From a bacterium UBP14_UBA6098 (GTDB taxonomy: Bacteria > UBP14 > UBA6098), in the NCBI GenBank assembly GCA_002428525.1, contig DIWU01000001.1:1-15611 (forward strand): a stretch of DNA of 15,611 bases, given 5' to 3'. The notes under the pieces are model-generated. The model ran no database searches, was not told the DNA's origin, and saw only the letters and a list, made by a program, of their open reading frames with translations. Positions 1 to 6,171 of the stretch are shown piece after piece; the first letter of the stretch is position 1, and every line of letters starts with the position of its first letter. The translations under genes were made by a program, and so were the position numbers.

Positions 1-694
1 TCCGTTTTTTCGGGGGAAGATCATATTCAGTTAAATTTAATAATTCATCTGTATAGATTACTGGATATAACATTCTTGTCAGCAAGTCACTAAAATGTAA
101 TTCGGAAAAACAATACTCGACACAAAACCCAGTATTCTTTTTTGAATAGAGGCCCCACATTAAAGGGGAATCAGATAACTCGCTAAAACAAGCTACATAT
201 GCATCCGATTTAATTCTTCGTGTAAAATCTTCGGATAATCCTGTGGACATACACTGAAGAGCTTCAGTTATAACTATTTTCATAATTTCTGGGAAATCAT
301 TCGGAAGCTTTTTGTCTTTGATTGTAGCTAATTTTGCGGAATCCCCGACTATATCTTTGCTATCACGAAGTTGTTCAATCTCATCTTCCGTGTATTGTCC
401 TACTTTACGTAAGCCATCTAAGTATCGTTCTTTCATATTTTGGAAATGATCGAGAGTAACCTCGTGTTTCGCGGCACAATCACATGCATCATCAAAGTTT
501 TCAGGGCAACTAAGCCAAAGCTGATCTTTTTCTATATTCTCAAGAGAATGTCCTTCTTCATCGAATTCTTGGTATTTATAAAGGAAGTTAGGAATATTCC
601 GATATTTAAGTTCATAAGCCTTCTCAATGTTCATTTGAGCAGTATCTATAGGATATAATAGTCTTATAAATTCTTCTTTCCAGTCTTCCTTCAT
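1..694 (-). CDS. DUF2971 family protein (3' part missing at window edge)
   Basis: The minus strand is open from an ATG at 694-692 to the window edge, giving 231 residues without a stop; the C-terminus lies outside. The family is recognised from LYKY (res 38-41), LWLSCPENFDDACD (59-72), the core VACFSELSDSPLMWGLYS (167-184) followed by KNTGFCVEY, and YPVIYTDE (210-217). These match the DUF2971 pattern (LYKYR...LW.S.P..FNDP...CFS....LMW..Y...H.GFC.E...V.Y). The biochemical role of DUF2971 is not known to me. The start overlaps the stop of the methyltransferase gene in an ATGA arrangement, so the two are almost certainly co-transcribed and translationally coupled. Codon use is clearly more AT-rich than in the other genes here, which fits horizontal acquisition. 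Family assignment is fairly secure; a role in defence is inferred only from the neighbour. Confidence 0.85.
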   Translation of the reverse strand, partial: MKEDWKEEFIRLLYPIDTAQMNIEKAYELKYRNIPNFLYKYQEFDEEGHSLENIEKDQLWLSCPENFDDACDCAAKHEVTLDHFQNMKERYLDGLRKVGQYTEDEIEQLRDSKDIVGDSAKLATIKDKKLPNDFPEIMKIVITEALQCMSTGLSEDFTRRIKSDAYVACFSELSDSPLMWGLYSKKNTGFCVEYCFSELHFSDLLTRMLYPVIYTDELLNLTEYDLPPKKR

Positions 695-3501
695 TTCACA
701 CCCACGTTTCGTTCGATTTCTTCCGCGACGGCGCGATAGAGTTTTTTCAAATCGTATCTGATGCCGAGTATCTCGAAAAGTTCATGGTCGAGTTTCAAGC
801 GAACAGGCGAAGCTTCTTTCATTTGTGTTAATAAAGAAGGAAACTCTTTATCTTTAAGGCTATCCCAAAGACCCTCGATATCTGACACCTGACGCTTAGA
901 CAGTTTCTCGAAATTAGGAAGGTAAATACAGGCTACATCCTGGCCATGAATATGGATGAAGTTTTCGGTCGTATCCTCTTTCATCCCGAAGAACTGCGAA
1001 ACTGAAAGAATTGAATTAAAGAGAAGTCCAATCGCTATTGAATTTTCGTGATTAATCAACTTCAGTTGGTTAGTCGGGTAAAAATCAGCTCCATTATTCA
1101 ACGCCAATAGTGCAGTGTTATCTGAATTAAACCTAACCCTATTGACAATAACACCTCTGGTCTTTGCCACTAATAATTCTCTATTCAGCCTTTCCCAGTC
1201 CATTTCCCAACCAGGATTGACTATACTAAATAACTCATCGAATCCTTTGAAAGGTTCGGTGATAATGTAGTCCATATCGCTTTCAGCAAGGCGCATTCTG
1301 TTAATTCCAGTCGCTGTTCGCAACGAACGAACGACTGAAGCTCTCGGTATCTTGTATTCGATATCTGTGTCTTTAATTCCTACTGTAATCGATTTGCTTT
1401 TAGGGTCGTCTTCCTTTAAGACCAAAAAAGCAAATTTTAGCCTACTTGGGTCGCTCGGCCTCGTTACCAAAACAAGCTTGTTGATTCCCTTTGGTCTCGG
1501 CCCCCATCCTTCGAGGATTAGTTTTTCACTTGCCAGTTCGAACTTCTCTTTGTTGTCCAGCATATCGAAGAAATCGAAAAGAACTCGCCTATTCGATGGT
1601 TTAATAATATTCACATAGGGCATGAGGTTGCTTCTATCTTCGACAAGTTTATTCCAAGGAACCCAGGAGACGATAATATCCTTATCCTCGAAATCGATTC
1701 CCTCTTTAGCGTTCTTTATCTTTTGGCCTATCTGTCTTGCCTTTTCGATTTTCATCTTATCGAGGTCATTCTTAACGAAAACGAAAGCTGTTTGTTCCCT
1801 TTTCGAGTTGTTCTCGAAAACGATTAGAATGTCCCGAAAGGCGCTGCTTTCGGAAAATGCAAGGTTCGAAAGCGCTTTCACCACGCAACGAACTCGTATC
1901 TTGCTTTTAGGCGAGAAAACTTTTTCGCGAAGTTCCTTGCTTTCACGACCTCGGAAAATCGCAATCGGAATAACCGCGCCGACCTTTCCCTTTTTCGGGT
2001 CGGCGAGATAATCGAAGGCGAGGCCGATAAAAGAACCCCATAGCCCAACACCGCCGCCCCATTCTTTCCAAGCCTTTTGCACTTTTTTCGCGTAGTCCTT
2101 CATTCTCTCGGTTTTCGTGAACGGGGGGTTCATTATCACCGAATCGAAGGAGTGAGGTTCAAAAGAGATTTTTTCTTTTTTCTCAGTCGAATCCAAAGAC
2201 TGATGTGTGAGTGCGTCCATCAGACCGGGGAGGGTTCTTTGTGTTTTCCTCGCGCTTTTAACCGGCAATTCGATTAAGCTGTCAGAAATCGCGGTTTGGG
2301 TATAGTCCGTTATTGAATCCAAATCCTGCATTGTCAAATTTAATGCTGTCAAATGAACTGCGAAGGGCATTATGTCTATTCCGAAAATATCTTCCTCAAT
2401 AAACCCGGTATGAACCTCCGACAGCTTTTTCCCCGAAAGTTTAGCCTTGCGCCTGTATGCGCTAACGAGCAAAGTCCCCGAACCGCAGGCTGGATCGATA
2501 ACATGTTCGTCGTGATGATCTATTGTAAGTGCGGCGAGCATTTCCGCGCTCTGAGGTCTCGTGTAGAAGGCCGCTAATACCTTTCTTGTATCGTGTGGTA
2601 GAAGGTCGTGGAAGAAACGGCCAAGAATATCATGCTTCACCTGCTCGAAAGGAAGGTTATCGATTACTCCGATGACCTTATTCACTTCTTCCACAATTAG
2701 CTTAATCCTCGGCAAAATCGAAATAATATCGACGCCATAAATCGCCTTAAAGTCGATTTCTTTAATCTTGTCGTATCTGGCGTTCAGTTCGTCGAGGTTC
2801 TCTATTTCCGCAAGCCTCGGAAGGTTTTTATGATGTTCCGAGAAGATTTTATAAAAAAGCAACTGGTTGATGAAGATATAGGCGGCTAAGTCAACGGACG
2901 ATACTTTTAAGATATCTTCGTCCTCGTCTGCGATAGCTGAAAAGAGATCGAAACTCCCGACCGGGGTGTTATACAGCTGGTCGCCGAGTTTTATTGTTCT
3001 GAGGACTAAAGAGAATTCCTCGGTTATTCCGCGAAGGACTTTGACAACAGAATCGAAGTCAAACGCTTCTTCGACCTCGACGACTTCGAGTTCTTTCTTC
3101 AGTTCGGAAATTATCTCAAATATATTCCCCTCTTTGAACCCTACAATTTTCCCGGGAATTTCAATATAGGCTCGTAGCCTAATTTGCCCCATTAAGGCCT
3201 TTAGCCATTCTTCTGCTTCCGACAAGGGCATCTGCATTCTTGAATCATCGGGGAATATAAGCGCCATTGTATTTCCCCATTGAAGTGTAGCGTCGTAGTT
3301 AATCAGTTGCTTTTTCGATTCGGTGAATTTGCGGAAAAACTCGCCAACCTCGGTTTCGGAGATAATCTTAACGCCATTGTATTCAAGTTGATGGTCTGGT
3401 TGCTTTGTGCCCGTGATTCGATATTCAGAAAGAGTAGAGAAACCTTCTTCTAAGAATAGCTTGGTTAGAAATCCGTTTATAGTGCCTTCGGTAATCGCCA
3501 T
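691..3501 (-). CDS. N6-adenine DNA methyltransferase with nuclease-like N-terminus (type IIG-like restriction-modification protein)
   Basis: 936 aa. The central methyltransferase domain has FYTRP (res 312-316), SAM-binding motif I DPACGSGTLL (336-345), motif II-like FGID (373-376) and catalytic motif IV NPPF (458-461), which together indicate transfer of a methyl group to adenine N6. The N-terminal ~90 residues look like a degenerate PD-(D/E)XK nuclease: E26, P35-D36, then E49-T50-E51, with Glu where Lys is usual. Residues ~100-330 are mostly helical, as in HsdM and type IIG linkers. Residues ~630-936 are probably the DNA-specificity region. No separate S or R subunit gene is seen, and the length fits single-chain type IIG enzymes (about 900-1100 aa). 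The start is supported by AGGAG 5 nt upstream (3507-3511). The stop overlaps the downstream DUF2971 gene. The methyltransferase call is secure; restriction activity is an inference. Confidence 0.9.
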   Translation of the reverse strand: MAITEGTINGFLTKLFLEEGFSTLSEYRITGTKQPDHQLEYNGVKIISETEVGEFFRKFTESKKQLINYDATLQWGNTMALIFPDDSRMQMPLSEAEEWLKALMGQIRLRAYIEIPGKIVGFKEGNIFEIISELKKELEVVEVEEAFDFDSVVKVLRGITEEFSLVLRTIKLGDQLYNTPVGSFDLFSAIADEDEDILKVSSVDLAAYIFINQLLFYKIFSEHHKNLPRLAEIENLDELNARYDKIKEIDFKAIYGVDIISILPRIKLIVEEVNKVIGVIDNLPFEQVKHDILGRFFHDLLPHDTRKVLAAFYTRPQSAEMLAALTIDHHDEHVIDPACGSGTLLVSAYRRKAKLSGKKLSEVHTGFIEEDIFGIDIMPFAVHLTALNLTMQDLDSITDYTQTAISDSLIELPVKSARKTQRTLPGLMDALTHQSLDSTEKKEKISFEPHSFDSVIMNPPFTKTERMKDYAKKVQKAWKEWGGGVGLWGSFIGLAFDYLADPKKGKVGAVIPIAIFRGRESKELREKVFSPKSKIRVRCVVKALSNLAFSESSAFRDILIVFENNSKREQTAFVFVKNDLDKMKIEKARQIGQKIKNAKEGIDFEDKDIIVSWVPWNKLVEDRSNLMPYVNIIKPSNRRVLFDFFDMLDNKEKFELASEKLILEGWGPRPKGINKLVLVTRPSDPSRLKFAFLVLKEDDPKSKSITVGIKDTDIEYKIPRASVVRSLRTATGINRMRLAESDMDYIITEPFKGFDELFSIVNPGWEMDWERLNRELLVAKTRGVIVNRVRFNSDNTALLALNNGADFYPTNQLKLINHENSIAIGLLFNSILSVSQFFGMKEDTTENFIHIHGQDVACIYLPNFEKLSKRQVSDIEGLWDSLKDKEFPSLLTQMKEASPVRLKLDHELFEILGIRYDLKKLYRAVAEEIERNVGVK
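3349..3426 (-). other. Nuclease-like motif E...PD...ExE in the methyltransferase N-terminus
   Basis: This encodes residues 26-51 of the 936-aa protein: E26, then PD at 35-36, then ETE at 49-51 after a hydrophobic strand (VKIIS). The spacing and surroundings (EYRITG, KQPDHQLEYNG) follow the N-terminal PD-(D/E)XK nucleases fused to type IIG methyltransferases, but the final Lys is Glu. ExE in place of ExK is known from BamHI, so the site could still be active or could be inactivated. Confidence 0.5.
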
Positions 3502-3579
3502 TTTTTCTCCTAAAAGTTCAGTTTTGCATTTCTAATTTAAAACGCGGTTTCTTCTGCGCGTATTTTTTTCGGCGCCGCG

Positions 3580-3618
3580 TTAATAACTAATGTTATATAA
3601 TATAAGCCGAGTTATTAA
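3580..3618. promoter_or_regulatory. AT-rich promoter region with flanking inverted repeat, upstream of the methyltransferase gene
   Basis: TTAATAAC (3580-3587) and GTTATTAA (3611-3618) form a perfect 8 bp inverted repeat around an AT-rich core. Read on the minus strand, the core contains TATATT and TATTAT, both plausible -10 elements for the gene starting at 3501. I see no convincing -35. The symmetric arms could be an operator for a dimeric regulator. A second repeat, aacgcgg (3541-3547) / ccgcgtt (3575-3581), lies between this core and the start codon. The function is inferred from position only. Confidence 0.35.
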
Positions 3619-3653
3619 TTAAAAAAGCAGTTTTTAAATAACTTTCCGAGGTT

Positions 3654-3913
3654 TTAGTTTAAACGCGTGTCGCCTTTGGAGCCGCTATAAACATACATCT
3701 CCCGAGGGGCTCGCCTTGCGAAGGCCTTTTCAAGCGCTTTGATGAGGCTTTTGTCTTTGAACCTTTTCCGGTCGGAAAACTCCTTCGCGCAAATCGGGCA
3801 GTATATTCGGTCGTTGCACCGCTTCGGGGAGAGAGCTTGTTTTTCCTCGCCCTCGCAGGTTTTAAAGAGCAAGAACCCCCGGGGCATTTTTTTGGAGATT
3901 TTTTCACCGACAT
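3654..3913 (-). CDS. Small Cys-rich (zinc-binding-like) protein; start and reading frame unresolved
   Basis: The last gene of the regulator operon. The frame with sensible content ends at 3654 and reads MPRGFLLFKTC from an ATG at 3887-3885. It carries four Cys, including CPIC (spacing CX12CX5CX2C), then a Lys/Arg-rich helical tail; as a 77-aa product it looks like a small metal-binding protein. That ATG has no ribosome-binding site. The only good one, GGAGGG at 3917-3922, serves an ATG at 3913-3911 in another frame (MSVKKSPKK...). A -1 shift at seven A (3887-3893) would join the two as MSVKKSPKK-MPRGF. The Cys frame also extends open upstream to a TTG at 3965, overlapping the previous stop as TTGA, but that stretch contains a GC hairpin. 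Which start is used cannot be settled here. No family recognised. Confidence 0.55.
3887..3893 (-). other. Candidate -1 frameshift heptamer A AAA AAA
   Basis: On the minus strand, the frame that starts at 3913 behind a good Shine-Dalgarno reads ...CCA AAA AAA TGC. This is a canonical A AAA AAA slippery heptamer. A -1 slip leads into the CPIC-containing frame. No clear downstream stimulatory structure is seen apart from CCCCGGGGG immediately after. A sequencing or real indel in the homopolymer would give the same picture. Confidence 0.35.
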
Positions 3914-3946
3914 TTTCCCTCCATTTAAAATTGAAGTGACTATAAT

Positions 3947-3961
3947 CCCCCCTTCGGGGGG
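3947..3961. other. GC hairpin between the zinc-ribbon gene and the Cys-rich ORF
   Basis: CCCCCC-TTC-GGGGGG is a perfect short stem-loop that starts directly after the TGA of the zinc-ribbon gene (3962-3964, minus strand). No T-run follows it on either strand, so it is not a canonical terminator. It may be an RNA-processing or stability element, or a partial attenuator ahead of the Shine-Dalgarno at 3917-3922. Confidence 0.45.
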
Positions 3962-4225
3962 TCAAGCTAATATTAAGATCGAGTGCGATTCCTCGTCGCC
4001 GAGTCCGAGGGCATTTCTACGCGCAGGGGCCTTCATACAATCCGCCCTCCGCACGAGGAACAATACATATGGTAATTTGATTTCCGCCTTGCAATGGCTA
4101 CAAAATGCCTTTTTCACTCCGCGTTCGATTCGAAAAGTGAGTCCAAAGGCATTCCACTTGCCGGTTTCGGTTTTCTTGGCCCTTGTTTTTTTGCATTTCG
4201 GGTTACTACATTTGATAATGTCCAT
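3962..4225 (-). CDS. Small zinc-ribbon protein
   Basis: 87 aa. Residues 6-45 form a CX4C...CX2C zinc ribbon: CSNPKC (6-11) and CSHC (42-45), separated by a basic loop (KKTRAKKTETGKWN). A short C-terminal tail holds one more Cys (63) and no known motif. The layout loosely recalls Com-like phage zinc-finger proteins, which bind nucleic acid, but I would not assign it to that family. The start is well supported: GGAGG lies 8 nt before the ATG, inside the 3' end of the regulator gene, and the regulator stop is 1 nt from this ATG, so translation is coupled. It probably binds nucleic acid or a protein partner in the same process as the regulator. Confidence 0.75.
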   Translation of the reverse strand: MDIIKCSNPKCKKTRAKKTETGKWNAFGLTFRIERGVKKAFCSHCKAEIKLPYVLFLVRRADCMKAPARRNALGLGDEESHSILILA

Positions 4226-4226
4226 T

Positions 4227-5042
4227 TCAGCGGCCTCCGATTAATTCATTGAAAGTTAAGCCTTTTTTGCTGTTAATACCTTTCAGAACAATGTGAAAAG
4301 GGGAACTATGATAAACCGATATAAAATCATCTGTAAAGCAAACCTCTTTGCCGTCAAAGGTGAAGTTTCTCTTATAATGATTATCCGCTTTGCTTACCGC
4401 GTATCTGGTCGAGGTTATGCCGGCGAGCATTCCGGCCTTCAGAACTATCGAGTGCATTATCTCTGTCACCGGAATAATCTGTGTCAATCTCTTTATAGCG
4501 AAAAGAACAAACTCGTCCCCCTTCCTGAAGAGCCTTGCGTTTTCGCCCTCTTCCATAATCGCAACGGGCCTTTCGGGGCGTTCGCCGTCTCTTAAAAGGC
4601 AAAGCTCGAGAATATTCTCGTCAAGTAGCGGCCTAAGTTTTTTTGAGGTGTTCTCGATTTTAGAGAAGGTTTGACTCTGGAATTTGTAAATAATCTCTAT
4701 CCAAGCGAGATCGACAAGCGAGTAATGCCGGTTACTACTGTCTGTTTCGCGCTCACAGCTGAGAATGCCGCGCTTGTCCCACTCGGCGACCTGTCGAGGG
4801 GATATTGGCATGAAGGCCTGCACTTGGCGCGCGGTCAGGCTTCTATTAGATAGAAGCTCGCGGACTCGCGCGGCGTCGTCGAGAACCGTGTTGAATTGCA
4901 CAAGTGCGCTTTGAAACACTTCAGACTCAGTTTTATCGGGTTGAATATCGGAGTCTTCAGGAATTTCAAAACTTCCGCGTTCATGCAGGAAAAGCCAAAT
5001 ATCAGCGAACCTCTGCAGGGTTTTTTTAACTGTGAAACTCAT
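4227..5042 (-). CDS. MerR-like HTH transcriptional regulator with a novel C-terminal domain
   Basis: 271 aa. Residues ~68-128 give a MerR-type winged helix: LTARQVQAFMPISPRQVAEW (69-88), the DKRGIL turn, R/H-rich wing CERETDSSNRHYS (96-108) and DLAWIEIIYKF. Unlike classical MerR, the HTH is internal, preceded by ~65 residues of mostly helical sequence that includes an acidic patch (EIPEDSDIQPD). Residues ~145-271 do not resemble a sensor domain I know; there is no Cys metal-binding loop. The start ATG has GGGAGG 4 nt upstream, and a good promoter lies at 5087-5115. First gene of an operon with the zinc-ribbon and Cys-rich ORFs. It probably autoregulates and may act on the methyltransferase promoter; this is inference. 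Confidence 0.75.
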   Translation of the reverse strand: MSFTVKKTLQRFADIWLFLHERGSFEIPEDSDIQPDKTESEVFQSALVQFNTVLDDAARVRELLSNRSLTARQVQAFMPISPRQVAEWDKRGILSCERETDSSNRHYSLVDLAWIEIIYKFQSQTFSKIENTSKKLRPLLDENILELCLLRDGERPERPVAIMEEGENARLFRKGDEFVLFAIKRLTQIIPVTEIMHSIVLKAGMLAGITSTRYAVSKADNHYKRNFTFDGKEVCFTDDFISVYHSSPFHIVLKGINSKKGLTFNELIGGR

Positions 5043-5086
5043 AATTCCTCCCTTAGTATCAATGTTAGGTGATGTGTTCTGATATT

Positions 5087-5115
5087 AAAATAGAAATCAA
5101 TACTGGTAATGTCAA
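5087..5115 (-). promoter_or_regulatory. Sigma-70-type promoter of the regulator operon
   Basis: Read on the minus strand: TTGACA (5115-5110), a 17 nt spacer, TATTTT (5092-5087). The -35 is a consensus match and the -10 matches 4 of 6. It lies about 45 bp upstream of the regulator ATG. Confidence 0.65.
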
Positions 5116-5229
5116 GTAATATAAATTATTTTTGTTGAATGCGCGTTAAATGTGGGAATAACTCATATTTAATCGTTGATATTATAGATACAACTGTTCG
5201 AATTGTATTGATTCTTTCCCGATTTACAT

Positions 5230-5265
5230 AAAAGCCCGATTCGCGAACGAATCGGGCTTTTTTTA
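5230..5265 (+). terminator. Strong Rho-independent terminator, orphan
   Basis: AAAGCCCGATTCG, loop CGAA, CGAATCGGGCTTT: a perfect stem of at least 13 bp followed by a T-run on the plus strand (T4 only on the minus strand). No plus-strand gene ends before it: the region to the left is the promoter of a minus-strand operon. It may serve an unannotated small RNA, or be a relic of a gene replaced by the island on the left. Confidence 0.9.
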
Positions 5266-5347
5266 TGCGAATCCGAGAGGCCTCGCTTGTTACGACCTGT
5301 CGTTAGGGGAATTGCTCTTTAACACAGTATGTAATAATTTAAATATC

Positions 5348-5376
5348 TTGCACTTTCAATAATTTCTTGATATTTT
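5348..5376 (+). promoter_or_regulatory. ispD promoter, placed for a leaderless transcript
   Basis: TTGCAC (5348-5353), a 17 nt spacer, TATTTT (5371-5376), then exactly six bases to the ATG at 5383. With normal -10 to +1 spacing, transcription would begin at the A of the start codon. No Shine-Dalgarno sequence is visible upstream of the ATG. Confidence 0.55.
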
Positions 5377-5382
5377 ATTAAC

Positions 5383-6048
5383 ATGAAAAAGGTAGCGATA
5401 ATTGTCGCCGGTGGTAGCGGAAATCGCCTTGGCTGTTCAGTTCCCAAGGCTTTTGTCAAGCTGGCCGGTCTTCCGATGTTCGAGTATTCGATCGTGCTTT
5501 TCGAGCGCCTCGGGATGGAAGGGATTATTGTCGCTGTTCCCGAGGGCTTTAAACTCGAAGCCGAGCGGGTTCTCGCGGGCGGGAATTCCAAGGCCAGAGT
5601 TGTTTGCGGAGGCGCAACAAGGACTGAATCGGTGCGCGCGGCCTTCGAGGCTGTCGCCCCTGAGATCGATATAGTCGGGATCCATGATGCCGCACGGCCA
5701 TTACTCGAAATCGAGGACGCGGCGGCAGTTTTCGAAGCGGCGGCTATTCACGGCGCTTCGGCACTTGCGATAACGGTTGTCGATACATTGAAGTCCTCGA
5801 AAGACGGCTTCATCGAGACCACAATTCCTCGCGAGGGGCTTTTTGCGGTTCAAACACCGCAGGTCTTTCGAAGGAATATCTTGGAGCGTGCCCTGCGTTT
5901 GGAGGGCGATTTTACCGATGATTGTGCTATGGTGGAAGCCCTTGGCGAAAAGGTTTACATCGTCGAAGGCCACCGTAGCAATTTTAAGATTACCTACCCC
6001 GAAGACTTGATTTTAGCCGAGACTATCCTCAAAGCGAGAAGCAAATAG
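5383..6048 (+). CDS. ispD: 2-C-methyl-D-erythritol 4-phosphate cytidylyltransferase
   Basis: 221 aa, a typical length. IspD joins CTP and 2-C-methyl-D-erythritol 4-phosphate to give CDP-ME and pyrophosphate, step three of the MEP isoprenoid pathway, in the cytosol. Family motifs in order: nucleotide-binding AGGSGNRLG (res 9-17) with R15 and K22, GGATRTESV (76-84), HDAARP (101-106), VVDTLK (132-137), R150 in TIPREGL, QTPQVF (157-162), TDDCAMVE (178-185) and NFKITYPEDL (200-209) with K202. R15, K22, R150 and K202 match the E. coli catalytic residues R20, K27, R157 and K213. The N-terminus starts right at the first beta strand, so the ATG is secure despite the missing Shine-Dalgarno. Single-gene unit: ispF is not adjacent. 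It converges on the giant surface-protein gene. Confidence 0.96.
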   Translation: MKKVAIIVAGGSGNRLGCSVPKAFVKLAGLPMFEYSIVLFERLGMEGIIVAVPEGFKLEAERVLAGGNSKARVVCGGATRTESVRAAFEAVAPEIDIVGIHDAARPLLEIEDAAAVFEAAAIHGASALAITVVDTLKSSKDGFIETTIPREGLFAVQTPQVFRRNILERALRLEGDFTDDCAMVEALGEKVYIVEGHRSNFKITYPEDLILAETILKARSK

Positions 6049-6121
6049 CTACTATTCACATGAAGATTGATCGACTTTAGATCTATAAGCCTTAAATGAT
6101 CAAAAACCAAACTCTTGAATG

Positions 6122-6144
6122 AAAAGGGCGGCCGAAGCCGCCCC
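6122..6144 (-). terminator. Rho-independent terminator of the 2590-aa surface-protein gene
   Basis: GGGCGGC (6126-6132), loop CGAA, GCCGCCC (6137-6143); on the minus strand the stem is followed by TTTT (6125-6122). It lies about 30 bp beyond the stop of the giant gene. On the plus strand there is no T-run, so it does not clearly serve ispD. Confidence 0.8.
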
Positions 6145-6171
6145 GAAGTAGGCAAATAAAGTGCTTGCCGG

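Larger units (their letters stand above)
5043..5382. other. Divergent intergenic region between the regulator operon and ispD
   Basis: 340 bp with no convincing ORF. It holds the minus-strand promoter of the regulator operon, a short inverted repeat ATACAA/TTGTAT (5188-5193 / 5203-5208), a strong intrinsic terminator with no gene before it, an imperfect ACGACCTGTCGT palindrome (near 5292), and the ispD promoter that abuts its start codon. Confidence 0.7.

Noticed and set aside
440..658. Plus-strand 72-aa frame at the left edge
   Set aside because: It lies opposite the DUF2971 gene, whose family motifs are unmistakable.
3654..3965. TTG-initiated 103-aa reading of the Cys-rich ORF
   Set aside because: No Shine-Dalgarno, and its first codons are the GC hairpin. 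Kept only as an alternative; TTGA coupling to the previous stop is possible.
3837..4244. Plus-strand 135-aa frame across the zinc-ribbon and Cys-rich ORFs
   Set aside because: No ribosome-binding site, hydrophobic antisense translation of Lys-rich genes; the minus-strand genes have ribosome-binding sites and Cys motifs.
4227..5042. Classical metal-responsive MerR regulator
   Set aside because: The HTH is internal rather than N-terminal and the C-terminal half has no Cys metal-binding loop or long dimer coil.
6151..6169. GGCAA...TTGCC hairpin as a terminator for ispD or the giant gene
   Set aside because: Five pairs with a 9 nt loop and no T-run on either strand; the stem at 6126-6143 with TTTT is far better for the minus strand.
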